This document shows positions 23,469 to 31,804 of a stretch of DNA of 37,534 nt, piece by piece. A program made the translations under genes and the position numbers. This DNA is from JBBSOK01 sp038259825. Its GTDB lineage: Bacteria; Bacteroidota; Bacteroidia; Flavobacteriales; Flavobacteriaceae. Location of the stretch: contig JBBSOK010000010.1 of NCBI GenBank assembly GCA_038259825.1, positions 1-37,534 on the forward strand. Direction: 5' to 3'. The notes under the pieces are model-generated. The model searched no databases and was not told where the DNA came from. It saw only the letters and a program-made list of their open reading frames with translations. Numbering within the stretch: the first letter of the stretch is position 1; each line of letters begins with the position of its first letter.

Positions 23469-24953
23469 TTATTTCCCTCCATACAACTTAATCCCATCCG
23501 CCTCATATTTATCTCCTTTTACCCATTTTGGAGTATTTGGATCGTTGCCAATTAAACGGCTAGCAAGTACGTAGCTTTTAAAGAATTTATATAAGTAATT
23601 GTAATCTAATGTTTCTGCTTCATCGTTTGCTTGGTGGTAATATTTTGTTACATCGCCATCAAAACTCTTAAAACCTAGTGAAAATGTTGGTGCTGGTATA
23701 CCGGCCTTTGCAAAGTGTACATTATCGCTTCTGTCAAACAGTCCTTGTTCTGGCGCAGGATCATCTATTGCTTGCAATCCAAATTCTGTAGCTGCGTTTT
23801 TAATGTTTTTTTCAGCAGTTGTTCTTCCTAATCCAACAATGGTTGCAACACTTGTGTCGTTATATCCGGCATTATCGCTGTTAAAACAATAAACCATTTG
23901 TTTTAAAGGCAAGGCAGGATTTTCAACATAATATTGGCTTCCTAAAAGCCCTTTTTCTTCACCCGTAAAAAGTATAAAAAGTGCTGATCGCTTTGTAGGA
24001 TATTTTGCAAGATTTTCCGCAACGCTTAAAACAGTTGTTACGCCCACAGCATTATCACGTGCACCGTTATAAATTGTATCGCCCGTAGCATCTGGCTGGC
24101 CAACACCTACGTGGTCATAATGTCCAGAATAGATAATAAATTCATCTTTAAGTTTTGAATCGCTACCTTCAAGGTATCCAACTACATTTTGGGACTGTAT
24201 GATTTGATCTTTGGATGGAATAATATTAAACTCCATTTTCAACCTCGTGCTCTTACCCAAATTTGCCGCAATTTTACTGCCAGAATCTCTAACCCAAGTA
24301 TAGGGTAATGATACATTTTTTTCAGCGTTTGTATTTTGTATAGCAAGCTCTACCTTATCACTGTTATAATTATGATCTATAAAGCTCCAAATGCTTTCAT
24401 CTGTGTCTACTAATTCAACAATACCAACAGCACCGTTTGCCTTTGCCAATTTCGCTTTTTCCTCACGCAAACCGAAAGCAGCCCTCGTGTCCTTTGTTTT
24501 TGAACTTCCGCCTTTTATTATTATAACTTTGCCAGCTACATCCTTATTCTTATAATCTTCCTGCAAGCCATATCCAAGATAAACTCCGGAGCCGCCGTAA
24601 TTTATTTCAGCAATGTCCATAGCTACTAATTGCTTAACATCTTCTCCGTTTAGATTTACATAAACACGTTTTGGAGCCGATGTTTTCTTCAGAGGAACAT
24701 TTTGATAATATCCATTTAATCCAGCTACTGGTTTAACTCCATAACCTCTTAATGTATTGGCGAGATAGGAAGCAGCAATTTTATTTTCTGGACTTCCGGT
24801 CTGTCTACCTAGCAGCAAATCGTCTGCTAAAAAGTAAATATGGCCTTCAATGGTATTTTTGTTAACGGTACTTTCTACCATTTCTTTATCGCTTTGCGCA
24901 AAAAGTTGCGTAATGCTAAAAAGTAATATTATTGTTGAAGTAATGGATTTCAT
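23469..24953 (-). CDS. Secreted M28-family zinc metallopeptidase with PA domain
   Basis: M28 peptidases are co-catalytic zinc aminopeptidases or carboxypeptidases. The 494-residue product has a signal peptide (about 1-19, ending QLFAQ), a protease-associated (PA) insert at about 100-230 (GSGVYLGYGL, AGKVIIIKGGSS), and the M28 catalytic domain at about 255-460. All expected residues are visible: His278 and Asp280 (SGHYDHVG), Asp300 (GARDNAVG), Glu332-Glu333 (GEEKGLLGS), Asp360 (NSDNAGY) and His440 (YYHQANDEAETLDY). It should act in the periplasm or outside. It is a single gene, convergent with the FAS1 gene; no clear terminator was found in the 194-base gap. Confidence 0.93.
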   Translation of the reverse strand: MKSITSTIILLFSITQLFAQSDKEMVESTVNKNTIEGHIYFLADDLLLGRQTGSPENKIAASYLANTLRGYGVKPVAGLNGYYQNVPLKKTSAPKRVYVNLNGEDVKQLVAMDIAEINYGGSGVYLGYGLQEDYKNKDVAGKVIIIKGGSSKTKDTRAAFGLREEKAKLAKANGAVGIVELVDTDESIWSFIDHNYNSDKVELAIQNTNAEKNVSLPYTWVRDSGSKIAANLGKSTRLKMEFNIIPSKDQIIQSQNVVGYLEGSDSKLKDEFIIYSGHYDHVGVGQPDATGDTIYNGARDNAVGVTTVLSVAENLAKYPTKRSALFILFTGEEKGLLGSQYYVENPALPLKQMVYCFNSDNAGYNDTSVATIVGLGRTTAEKNIKNAATEFGLQAIDDPAPEQGLFDRSDNVHFAKAGIPAPTFSLGFKSFDGDVTKYYHQANDEAETLDYNYLYKFFKSYVLASRLIGNDPNTPKWVKGDKYEADGIKLYGGK

Positions 24954-24996
24954 AAAGTTATTTGAATTTGAATTATTAATAATGCTTTTCGGGTTC

Positions 24997-25004
24997 TAAA
25001 GATA
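24997..25004 (-). promoter_or_regulatory. Candidate -7 element for the M28 peptidase gene
   Basis: TATCTTTA on the minus strand, 43 bases before the ATG at 24953. It is one base from the TAnnTTTG consensus; no TTTG is found at the usual -33 distance. Confidence 0.35.
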
Positions 25005-25203
25005 GCAAAAACCATATTAGCCGGAAACACACAAATTAGTTTAATAGCTTGTAATTAATTGAAACGTTAATATGTGAAAGGTGCTGAATAAATAAACCGT
25101 ACCTTCGCGGCCTAATTAAAATTTAAGGTTACTATATTAAAAGCCTTGATTTCGTTCAGTTTCCCCAAAAAAAATTGGAACCTGAAACCAGAAACAATTT
25201 TTT

Positions 25204-26478
25204 ATGTCATTTAAATCTCTCGGGCTATCTGATGCCCTGCTAAAAGCAATTAGCAAAAAAGGATACGATACACCATCGGCAATTCAACAAAAAGCAATTC
25301 CATTAATTTTAGAAGGTAAAGATGTTTTGGCATCGGCCCAAACAGGAAGTGGAAAAACAGCTGGTTTTGCCTTACCAATCATTCATAATTTAAATAGCGA
25401 ATCTACTTTACGGAAAAGACCAGTGCGTGTTCTAGCACTTACGCCAACACGGGAATTAGCAGCCCAAGTTGAAGAAGAGTTTAAAGAATACAGCGAGTTT
25501 ACAGATTTACGAACGGCCGTTATTTTTGGTGGTGTAAACGCAAATCCTCAAATTAAAGCGCTACGAAATGGCGTGGACATTTTAATAGCTACACCAGGCA
25601 GATTATTGGATTTGATTGGTCAAAATGCGCTATCCCTTTCAAAAGTTGAATGTTTGGTCTTAGATGAAGCGGACAGGATGTTGGACATGGGTTTTATTCG
25701 CGATATTAATAAGATACTAGCACTATTGCCAGCTAAAAGACAAAATTTACTTTTCTCAGCAACTTTTTCAAAAGAGATAAAGCAACTGGCAAGTCAATTT
25801 ATGCACAATCCGGTTATGGTAGAAGCCACGCCTGAAAATACAACTGTTGAAAAAATTGATCAACTTGTGTACAGAGTTGATAAAGCCGAAAAAACAGACG
25901 TTGCCATTAAATTAATTTCAGAAGGAAATTGGCAGCAAGTTTTGGTTTTTACAAGAACAAAACATGGTGCAAATAGATTAAGTGAAAAGCTGGAAAAAGC
26001 GAAGATTTCCTCCGCAGCTATCCACGGAAATAAAAGCCAAGGTGCACGTACACGAGCATTGGAAGGATTTAAAAGTGGAAAAGTAAGGGTTTTAGTAGCA
26101 ACCGATATTGCAGCAAGAGGACTTGATATTCCACTATTACCGCACGTAATTAATTATGAATTGCCCAATATTTCTGAGGACTACGTACACCGAATAGGTA
26201 GAACGGGTAGAGCAGGAGCAAGTGGTGAAGCTATATCTTTAGTGAGTTTGGATGAGGTTGGTTACCTTCGGGATATTGAAAAGCTGGTTGGCGAACGTAT
26301 AGAAACCAAAACGTTGGATAACTTTCAACCAACCGAAACAATGGCTCAAGTAAAGGCAGAAGAGGCCGAAAAAAAGAAGGAAAAAGCAGATAGAGTTAGA
26401 GCAATCCGTGCTAAAAAGCAAGGTGGGAGTACTTCAAGAAATAAAGACAGAAAAGGCTCTGGTAGAAGAAATAGATAA
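25204..26478 (+). CDS. DEAD-box ATP-dependent RNA helicase (RhlE-like)
   Basis: RNA helicases of this group unwind structured RNA in ribosome assembly, mRNA decay or cold adaptation. The 424-residue protein has the Q motif region (YDTPSAIQQKAIPLIL), motif I AQTGSGKT (45-52), Ia PTRELA, Ib TPGR, II DEAD (154-157), III SAT, the C-terminal RecA domain with VATDIAARGLDIP, and motif VI HRIGRTGRAG. From about residue 380 it ends in a Lys/Arg/Glu-rich tail (EEAEKKKEKADRVRAIRAKK and on), typical of RhlE relatives. The ATG at 25204 gives the standard start MSFKSLGLSDALLKAI. A weak -7-like TACCTTCG lies at 25100-25107. A terminator follows. Confidence 0.95.
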   Translation: MSFKSLGLSDALLKAISKKGYDTPSAIQQKAIPLILEGKDVLASAQTGSGKTAGFALPIIHNLNSESTLRKRPVRVLALTPTRELAAQVEEEFKEYSEFTDLRTAVIFGGVNANPQIKALRNGVDILIATPGRLLDLIGQNALSLSKVECLVLDEADRMLDMGFIRDINKILALLPAKRQNLLFSATFSKEIKQLASQFMHNPVMVEATPENTTVEKIDQLVYRVDKAEKTDVAIKLISEGNWQQVLVFTRTKHGANRLSEKLEKAKISSAAIHGNKSQGARTRALEGFKSGKVRVLVATDIAARGLDIPLLPHVINYELPNISEDYVHRIGRTGRAGASGEAISLVSLDEVGYLRDIEKLVGERIETKTLDNFQPTETMAQVKAEEAEKKKEKADRVRAIRAKKQGGSTSRNKDRKGSGRRNR

Positions 26479-26502
26479 ATTAAAATAACATACGTTAATA
26501 CC

Positions 26503-26534
26503 AAAAACCAACTGTAACAATAGTTGGTTTTTTT
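26503..26534 (+). terminator. Rho-independent terminator after the DEAD-box helicase gene
   Basis: AAAAACCAACT (26503-26513) pairs perfectly with AGTTGGTTTTT (26522-26532) around an 8-base loop, with two more T at the end. The A/T symmetry would allow some activity in both directions. Confidence 0.88.
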
Positions 26535-26576
26535 CGACCAATTTTTTAAATATGAATTCAATCAGAATTACCATTT

Positions 26577-27749
26577 ATGGTTAAATCTATGGAAGAGTTT
26601 ACTTTTTATTTTAACACTGAATCAATTGATGAAAGTGGTTGGAATTCAGTAGTTAATAATTCTAATATACTTCTTTCACTGCCGTATCTATCAGCAATGC
26701 AAAGTGGATTGAAATCTGATATAAAATTTATTTATACACTTGGTTATAATGCTGAACAAAAACCTATCATTGCTGGCGTTTTTCAGATTATAAAATTTAC
26801 ATCAAAGCAAAATCTTGATGGAAATTTAGTTTATAAAATTCTTCAAGACTGTAGAAAAACGGATCAAGGAACTTCAATTAATTGCCTGGTTTGTGGCAAT
26901 ATGTTTGCAACTGGTGAAAATGGATTTGCTTTTTCCGATGAAATTTCAAAAAATACTGCAGTTGAAATAATGGCAAATGCAGCCAAAAAACTTTCAAAAA
27001 ATCCAGAATTTGAAGATAGTTTTGATTTCATTTTATTCAAAGAATTTTGGAAAGAATCTGATGAAATTACTCCTGTATTTGAAGATTCTAAATTTAGACC
27101 ATTTCAGATTGATGTAAATATGGTTTTAGATTTAAAGCCTTCTTGGAATTCGTTTGAAGATTATTTGAACGATATGAAAACCAAATATCGCACCAAGGCA
27201 AATAGCGCTTTCAAAAAAGCTGAATCTTTGGAAATTAAAACTCTTTCTTCCACCGTTATCATAGAAAATTTAGATCAATTACATAAGCTTTACCATAACG
27301 TCTTGCAAAAAGTTGATTTTTTATACGGTGAGGAATATGTAAAAAGTCTGCCACTTTTAAAATCTAACTTGGGGGAAAAGTTAATGTGTACTGCCTTGAT
27401 TCTTGAAAGTGAAATAATAGGTTATAGTACGGCAATACTCAATAACGATAGGCTAGAGGCTAATTACGTTGGTATAGATTATGAATTAAATACAAAATAT
27501 GCCGTTTACGAACGTTTGCTCTATGCCTATGTTGAACAAGCTATAAATTTAAAAGTTAAGCAACTTTATTTAGGACGGACAAGTGAATTGATTAAAAGCG
27601 CATTAGGCGCCCAACCAGAATCAATGACATTGTATGTGAGGCATCGTTCAAAAGTTAAAAATCTTTTCTTAAAACCTTTTATAGAAACTATTAAGCCAGC
27701 AAAATTTGAATTACGCAAGCCTTTTAAGGAAACTAGGAAATTAAATTAA
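26577..27749 (+). CDS. GNAT/FemAB-like acyltransferase-family protein (BioF2-like)
   Basis: The 390-residue protein has no signal peptide. The C-terminal half (about 190-375) reads as a GNAT-type domain of the BioF2-like/FemAB-related group: FEDYLNDMKTKYRTKANSAF with the basic 'KYR.K...A.KK' segment, then LHKLYHNVLQK, GYSTAILNNDRLEANYVGID and the terminal LYLGRTSELIKSALGAQPE. Related proteins move acyl or aminoacyl groups, for example in cell-envelope or lipid synthesis, but the substrate here is unknown. The first half has no recognised motif. Start is the ATG at 26577; a second ATG four codons on is possible. It stands alone between a terminator and a 425-base gap. Confidence 0.6.
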   Translation: MVKSMEEFTFYFNTESIDESGWNSVVNNSNILLSLPYLSAMQSGLKSDIKFIYTLGYNAEQKPIIAGVFQIIKFTSKQNLDGNLVYKILQDCRKTDQGTSINCLVCGNMFATGENGFAFSDEISKNTAVEIMANAAKKLSKNPEFEDSFDFILFKEFWKESDEITPVFEDSKFRPFQIDVNMVLDLKPSWNSFEDYLNDMKTKYRTKANSAFKKAESLEIKTLSSTVIIENLDQLHKLYHNVLQKVDFLYGEEYVKSLPLLKSNLGEKLMCTALILESEIIGYSTAILNNDRLEANYVGIDYELNTKYAVYERLLYAYVEQAINLKVKQLYLGRTSELIKSALGAQPESMTLYVRHRSKVKNLFLKPFIETIKPAKFELRKPFKETRKLN

Positions 27750-28174
27750 GTGTTCACGATAGTTTAAAAATCAATTTGGCTTTCGTCTACAAATTTAAGA
27801 ACTGTTGTATTTGGATATTTGAGGATTCGTCCGATAAGTTTACTTTCTTAATTTTTTTGGCCTTATTCGCCAAAGGCAATTTTTAATATTTTTGAAACCC
27901 TGTTTAGCTAATTTTGATTTAGTCATAAAATAAAATCTATTCTTTCATAAATACATAGTATTTAATTTTAAGCGGTTAAGTATTTAACCATAAAATTATG
28001 GTGTTTCAGCCCAATTTTAATTCATATAAAATTGAAATAGATTTCGGTTTCTCATATTTGCCAACTAGCCGTTAGAATGTTATCTTTGCAGCCCTACTTT
28101 GCAATCTAAATTGATGAAATCCAATTGTATGTTTTAGCGAAGTTTATAACTCAGAATTACATAAAAACCTATAT
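27750..28174. other. Intergenic stretch before ffh: promoter and small inverted repeats, no gene seen
   Basis: No credible reading frame longer than about 25 codons. GCCTT...AAGGC near 27862-27880, followed by AATTTTTAATATTTTT, may be a weak terminator for the preceding gene. Two inverted repeats share two bases: GGTTAA-GTAT-TTAACC (27974-27989) and CCATAA-AA-TTATGG (27988-28001). The ffh promoter is at 28057-28088. Confidence 0.5.
28057..28088 (+). promoter_or_regulatory. Promoter for ffh (Bacteroidota -33/-7 type)
   Basis: TTTG (28057-28060), a 20-base spacer and TATCTTTG (28081-28088) match the TTTG...TAnnTTTG consensus exactly. The leader to the ATG at 28175 would be about 80 bases. This is the clearest promoter in the window. 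Confidence 0.75.
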
Positions 28175-29503
28175 ATGTTTAATAGTTTAAGCGAAAAATT
28201 AGATAAGGCGTTACACGTTTTAAAAGGTCACGGTAGTATCACCGAAGTAAATGTGGCGGAAACTTTAAAGGAAGTACGTCGTGCGCTTTTGGATGCCGAT
28301 GTTAACTTTAAAATTGCAAAGGACTTTACAAATACTGTAAAGGAAAAAGCATTAGGTCAAAATGTATTGACAACGCTACAACCAGGCCAATTGATGGTAA
28401 AATTGGTTAAGGATGAACTTACCGAACTTATGGGTGGTGATGCTGAAGGTATTAATCTTGCTGGCTCACCAAGTGTAATCTTGATGTCGGGACTTCAAGG
28501 TAGTGGTAAAACTACTTTTTCTGGAAAACTTGCTAATTACCTTAAAACTAAGAAAACTAAGAAGCCGCTTTTAGTAGCTTGTGATATTTACCGTCCGGCT
28601 GCAATTAATCAACTACACGTAGTTGGCGATCAAATCGGCGTCGAGGTTTATAGTGAACCAGAAAATAAAAATCCTGTAGAAATTGCCCAAAACGCAATAA
28701 AGCATGCAAAGCAAAATGGCTTTAACGTAGTAATTATAGATACTGCAGGACGTCTGGCAATAGACGAGGCTATGATGGCAGAAATTGCGGAAGTTCATAA
28801 AGCTGTAAATCCACAGGAAACTTTATTTGTGGTAGATGCAATGACAGGTCAAGATGCTGTAAATACTGCAAAAGCCTTTAATGAACGCTTAAATTTTGAT
28901 GGTGTTGTTCTTACAAAATTAGACGGTGATACCCGAGGTGGAGCTGCAATATCCATTAAAAGTGTGGTAGATAAGCCAATAAAATTTATTGGTACAGGCG
29001 AAAAAATGGACGCTATTGATGTTTTCTATCCAAGCCGGATGGCAGAACGTATTTTGGGAATGGGAGATGTTATCTCTTTGGTTGAAAGAGCCCAAGAACA
29101 ATTTGATGAAGACGAAGCAAGAAAAATACAGAAGAAAATTGCTAAAAATCAGTTTGGTTTTGATGACTTCTTGAGTCAGATTCAGCAGGTGAAGAAAATG
29201 GGAAGTATGAAAGACCTTGTTGGTATGATTCCCGGAGCTGGCAAAGCATTAAAAGATGTAGATATTGATGATGATGCATTTAAAGGCATAGAAGCAATAA
29301 TCCATAGTATGACTCCTGGCGAGCGGGCTGTACCATCCACAATTAACAGCAGCCGTAAAAAAAGAATTGCAAAAGGAAGTGGCACAGATGTGCAACAAGT
29401 AAATCAGCTAATGAAGCAGTTTGACCAAATGAGTAAAATGATGAAAATGATGCAAGGCGGCGGCGGTAAAAAGATGATGCAGATGATGGGGAAAATGCGA
29501 TAG
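28175..29503 (+). CDS. ffh: Signal recognition particle protein Ffh (SRP54)
   Basis: Ffh binds signal sequences of nascent inner-membrane proteins and, with SRP RNA and FtsY, targets ribosomes to the membrane. The 442-residue protein has the helical N domain (1-90), the SRP GTPase G domain with G1 GLQGSGKTT (106-114), DTAGR, and TKLDGDTRGG, and a C-terminal M domain from about 330 that ends in methionine-rich runs (MKMMQ and KMMQMMGKM), which form the signal-peptide groove. Length is normal. It has a strong promoter and a weak terminator-like hairpin after it. folD follows on the same strand 107 bases on. No SRP RNA gene was recognised nearby. Confidence 0.98.
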   Translation: MFNSLSEKLDKALHVLKGHGSITEVNVAETLKEVRRALLDADVNFKIAKDFTNTVKEKALGQNVLTTLQPGQLMVKLVKDELTELMGGDAEGINLAGSPSVILMSGLQGSGKTTFSGKLANYLKTKKTKKPLLVACDIYRPAAINQLHVVGDQIGVEVYSEPENKNPVEIAQNAIKHAKQNGFNVVIIDTAGRLAIDEAMMAEIAEVHKAVNPQETLFVVDAMTGQDAVNTAKAFNERLNFDGVVLTKLDGDTRGGAAISIKSVVDKPIKFIGTGEKMDAIDVFYPSRMAERILGMGDVISLVERAQEQFDEDEARKIQKKIAKNQFGFDDFLSQIQQVKKMGSMKDLVGMIPGAGKALKDVDIDDDAFKGIEAIIHSMTPGERAVPSTINSSRKKRIAKGSGTDVQQVNQLMKQFDQMSKMMKMMQGGGGKKMMQMMGKMR

Positions 29504-29517
29504 TTTTCTATTTCGAT

Positions 29518-29551
29518 AATGAAATGATAAAATTCTTTTCATTCTTTTTTT
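29518..29551 (+). terminator. Weak terminator-like hairpin after ffh
   Basis: AATGAAA (29518-29524) pairs with TTTCATT (29537-29543), a 7-bp all but GC-free stem with a 12-base loop, followed by CTTTTTTT. Termination would be incomplete, leaving readthrough into folD possible. Confidence 0.45.
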
Positions 29552-29600
29552 AACCAACAACCAACAACCAACAACCAACAACCAACAACCAACAACCAAC
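29552..29600. repeat. Tandem repeat, seven exact copies of AACCAAC
   Basis: The 7-base unit AACCAAC is repeated seven times without a mismatch over 49 bases. It starts right after the T run behind ffh and ends 10 bases before the folD ATG. It is not translated: in the folD frame a TAA stands at 29551-29553 and no start codon occurs in the array. Such arrays change length by slippage. Confidence 0.97.
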
Positions 29601-29610
29601 ACGAACAACT

Positions 29611-30495
29611 ATGACAATTCTCGATGGTAAAAAAGTAAGTAACGACATTAAAGCTGAAATAACTGCTGAGGTTGATAAAATGCGCGAGCGTGGCGAAAAA
29701 GTACCACATTTGGCTGCCGTTATTGTTGGGGATGATGGTGCTAGTTTAACGTACGTTGCTAGTAAAGTAAAATCTTGCCAAAAAGTTGGATTTGAATCGA
29801 CTTTGGTACGTCTGCCGCATACAACAAGCGAGTTCGAATTACTTCAAAAAATAAAGGAGCTTAACGAAAATGATGATATTGACGGCTTTATTGTCCAATT
29901 GCCTTTGCCTCCCCAAATAAATACCCGAAAAGTATTAATGGCGGTAGATCCAAGTAAGGACGTGGATGGTTTCCATCCAGAAAATTTCGGAAAAATGGCT
30001 TTGGATATGAGCACATTTATACCTGCAACACCATTTGGGATTTTAGAATTACTGCAACGTTATGGTGTAGATACTAAAGGAAAACATACGGTTGTTATTG
30101 GCAGAAGCCATATTGTAGGTAGACCGATGAGTATTTTAATGAGCCGCAAAGGTTGGCCTGGAAATAGCACAGTTACGCTTACACACAGCAACACTAAAAA
30201 CATTGCTCAAATTACCACACAAGCAGATATAATTATCTCAGCTCTCGGCGTTCCGGAATTTCTTAAAGCTGAAATGGTAAAAGACGATGCTGTCATTATT
30301 GATGTTGGTATTACAAGAGTTGAAGATGCAAATAGTAAAAGAGGTTATGTTTTAAAAGGTGATGTAGATTTCGAAAATGTTAGCAAAAAAGCATCTTTTA
30401 TAACGCCTGTACCTGGCGGAGTTGGTCCAATGACTATTGCAATGTTACTGAAAAATACCTTATTAGCTAGAGATCAGCGTAGAGCAGAAAATTAA
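29611..30495 (+). CDS. folD: Bifunctional methylenetetrahydrofolate dehydrogenase / methenyltetrahydrofolate cyclohydrolase
   Basis: FolD interconverts 5,10-methylene-, methenyl- and 10-formyl-tetrahydrofolate, supplying one-carbon units and NADPH. The 294-residue protein has the catalytic YVASK (Tyr48, Lys52), the signature GFIVQLPLPPQI, DVDGFHPENFG, the NADP-binding stretch VVIGRSHIVGRPMSILM, and the closing PGGVGPMTIAMLL. Length is normal. The start ATG at 29611 gives MTILDGKKVSNDIK. No TAnnTTTG promoter is found between the weak ffh hairpin and the start, so expression may depend on readthrough from ffh. The tandem repeat array lies directly in its leader. Confidence 0.98.
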   Translation: MTILDGKKVSNDIKAEITAEVDKMRERGEKVPHLAAVIVGDDGASLTYVASKVKSCQKVGFESTLVRLPHTTSEFELLQKIKELNENDDIDGFIVQLPLPPQINTRKVLMAVDPSKDVDGFHPENFGKMALDMSTFIPATPFGILELLQRYGVDTKGKHTVVIGRSHIVGRPMSILMSRKGWPGNSTVTLTHSNTKNIAQITTQADIIISALGVPEFLKAEMVKDDAVIIDVGITRVEDANSKRGYVLKGDVDFENVSKKASFITPVPGGVGPMTIAMLLKNTLLARDQRRAEN

Positions 30496-30517
30496 TGTTT
30501 GAAACTAATTTGATTTA

Positions 30518-30739
30518 ATGATATTCACTGCAATTGGGATGTGGCAAATTATTTTAATAGCACTTTTATTATGTATAAGTGTGTTGCCAATAATTGCTTT
30601 GGTAGACATTGTAAACAATAATTTTAAAGGAGATAACAAAGTAATTTGGATTCTTGTAGTTTTATTTCTTCCTTTTTTTGGTGCGATTTCTTATTTCATT
30701 ATTGGGAAAAAGCAAAAGATTACAAAAGATAAAAGCTAA
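30518..30739 (+). CDS. Small PLDc_N-domain membrane protein
   Basis: The 73-residue product consists of two membrane helices (about 8-29 and 42-63) and a basic tail (GKKQKITKDKS). The pattern 'ALVDIVNNNFKGDNKVIWIL' followed by 'FLPFFGAISYFIIG' is that of the PLDc_N domain, the membrane anchor of cardiolipin synthases, here without any phospholipase D domain. Stand-alone PLDc_N proteins are common in Bacteroidota and of unknown role. It starts 23 bases after folD and is probably cotranscribed. Its stop codon lies within the 5' arm of the following hairpin. Confidence 0.75.
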   Translation: MIFTAIGMWQIILIALLLCISVLPIIALVDIVNNNFKGDNKVIWILVVLFLPFFGAISYFIIGKKQKITKDKS

Positions 30740-30773
30740 CCTATTTTTTACAACAAGTTAGCTTTACTATTTA
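30732..30773 (+). terminator. Terminator after the PLDc_N gene, overlapping its stop codon
   Basis: AAAGCTAAC (30732-30740) pairs perfectly with GTTAGCTTT (30757-30765) around a 16-base loop, followed by ACTATTTATT. It lies between two converging genes. Confidence 0.65.
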
Positions 30774-30790
30774 TTAAAAAAGTTGTTTTA

Positions 30791-31231
30791 CTATAACCCT
30801 TTTCCTTCTTTCAATTTAAAATCAAGATATTTGTGAATATCAGTTTCAATCCAATTTACACAAATTCCCAATACTCCAACATCATCAATATATCCCAAGC
30901 CAGGAATAAAATCTGGAATAACATCCATAGGATTTAAAACGTATAACAAGGCCAAAACAATTGTCGCAATTGTAAACCAAGGTATTTGTGGATAATTACC
31001 ATTTTTAATGTCCTTCAACATTCCGAACATTATTTTACCAAGTTGAGCATATTTTTTTAATGAATTGGCACCGCTAAATTTTTTATTGATTGCCTCTTCA
31101 TTTTTCATTACAACTTCAACATCCTCATCCTTAATTTTTGTAATTTCTTCCTCAACATATTCTTCATCAACCTCATCTCGGTTTCCTGGATTAAAGTATA
31201 ATTTATTTATAAAATCTGTTATTGAACTCAT
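30791..31231 (-). CDS. YkvA/DUF1232-family membrane protein
   Basis: The 146-residue protein has a charged N-terminal part (EEYVEEEITKIKDEDVEVVM), one hydrophobic helix at about 84-98 (WFTIATIVLALLYVLNP) and the DUF1232 signature ALLYVLNPMDVIPDFIPGLG followed by YIDDVGV at about 92-118. Function of the family is unknown; members are small membrane-associated proteins. The ATG at 31231 has a -7-like element 20 bases upstream. It converges on the PLDc_N gene and lies 61 bases downstream of the DUF393 gene on the same strand. Confidence 0.85.
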   Translation of the reverse strand: MSSITDFINKLYFNPGNRDEVDEEYVEEEITKIKDEDVEVVMKNEEAINKKFSGANSLKKYAQLGKIMFGMLKDIKNGNYPQIPWFTIATIVLALLYVLNPMDVIPDFIPGLGYIDDVGVLGICVNWIETDIHKYLDFKLKEGKGL

Positions 31232-31250
31232 AGGTTTGGTTTTATAAGTT

Positions 31251-31277
31251 TAAAGATAGTAATTTGATTTTCACAAA
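31251..31277 (-). promoter_or_regulatory. Candidate promoter for the DUF1232 gene
   Basis: On the minus strand, TTTG (31277-31274), a 15-base spacer and TATCTTTA (31258-31251). The -7 element differs from consensus in its last base and the spacer is short. Confidence 0.4.
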
Positions 31278-31292
31278 AAGTTTAAAATTTTG

Positions 31293-31775
31293 TTATAAAT
31301 AGAATGACATTACGCTAAATAACGATATCAGCAAAATAAAATAGATTATCCAATAATGTTGAATCCGTTGGGGGTTTTTACCGAAGAATACTTTAGTAAC
31401 CTTAAACATAAAGGATCTATTTTTTGCAATAAAATTATAGCCGTAATCACTAACAATCCTAAAAGCATTATTCTGCTTGTATAATAAATGCCAGTCAAAA
31501 TATTTGTTTTCTGAAAAGGTGAGAGCTTTATAAAGTGAATCTGGACCACTAAAAACATTGCCATCGCTATCAATAAATCTCGAAGCTTTTTTAAATTCTA
31601 TTAAAGGAATATCTTCAAAATTTGATGCAGCGTTTTGATACGTTTCAAATTTCACTTTATTTGAAATTTTATTTTTTAGAAACATAATCCAATATTTACA
31701 AAAACCGCATTCTCCGTCCCATATAAGCAACGGATATCCTAATGGAAATCTGGTTTTTTTAATTTTAGAAAACAT
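31293..31775 (-). CDS. DCC-family (DUF393) thiol-disulfide oxidoreductase-like protein
   Basis: The family is named for its Asp-Cys-Cys pattern: here WDGECGFCKYW places Asp20, Cys23 and Cys26 in a thioredoxin-like CxxC site at the N-terminus. The 160-residue protein also has the family's RFIDSDGNVFSGPDSLYKAL segment at about 86-105. A C-terminal hydrophobic stretch (about 142-158, YWIIYFILLISLFSVMS) would anchor it in the membrane. Redox activity is inferred from the motif only. It lies 29 bases after the AI-2E-family gene and may belong to the same operon. Confidence 0.85.
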   Translation of the reverse strand: MFSKIKKTRFPLGYPLLIWDGECGFCKYWIMFLKNKISNKVKFETYQNAASNFEDIPLIEFKKASRFIDSDGNVFSGPDSLYKALTFSENKYFDWHLLYKQNNAFRIVSDYGYNFIAKNRSFMFKVTKVFFGKNPQRIQHYWIIYFILLISLFSVMSFYL

Positions 31776-31804
31776 ATAATTTTCTGGAAAATAATTTTTA
31801 GAAA

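Noticed and set aside
25100..25107. TACCTTCG as the promoter of the DEAD-box helicase gene
   Set aside because: It has one mismatch in the TTTG core and no TTG at a suitable distance; too weak to call.
29552..29600. CRISPR-like array
   Set aside because: The units are 7 bases with no spacers, and no cas genes are nearby; it is a simple tandem repeat.
29408..29608. Minus-strand frame reading through the repeat array as VVGCWLL-type repeats
   Set aside because: It is produced by the GTTGGTT tandem repeat and the antisense of the ffh M domain; there is no promoter and no protein-like composition.
31346..31573. Second minus-strand frame within the DUF393 gene
   Set aside because: It overlaps the DUF393 gene in another frame on the same strand; that gene carries the DGECGFC motif and explains the region.
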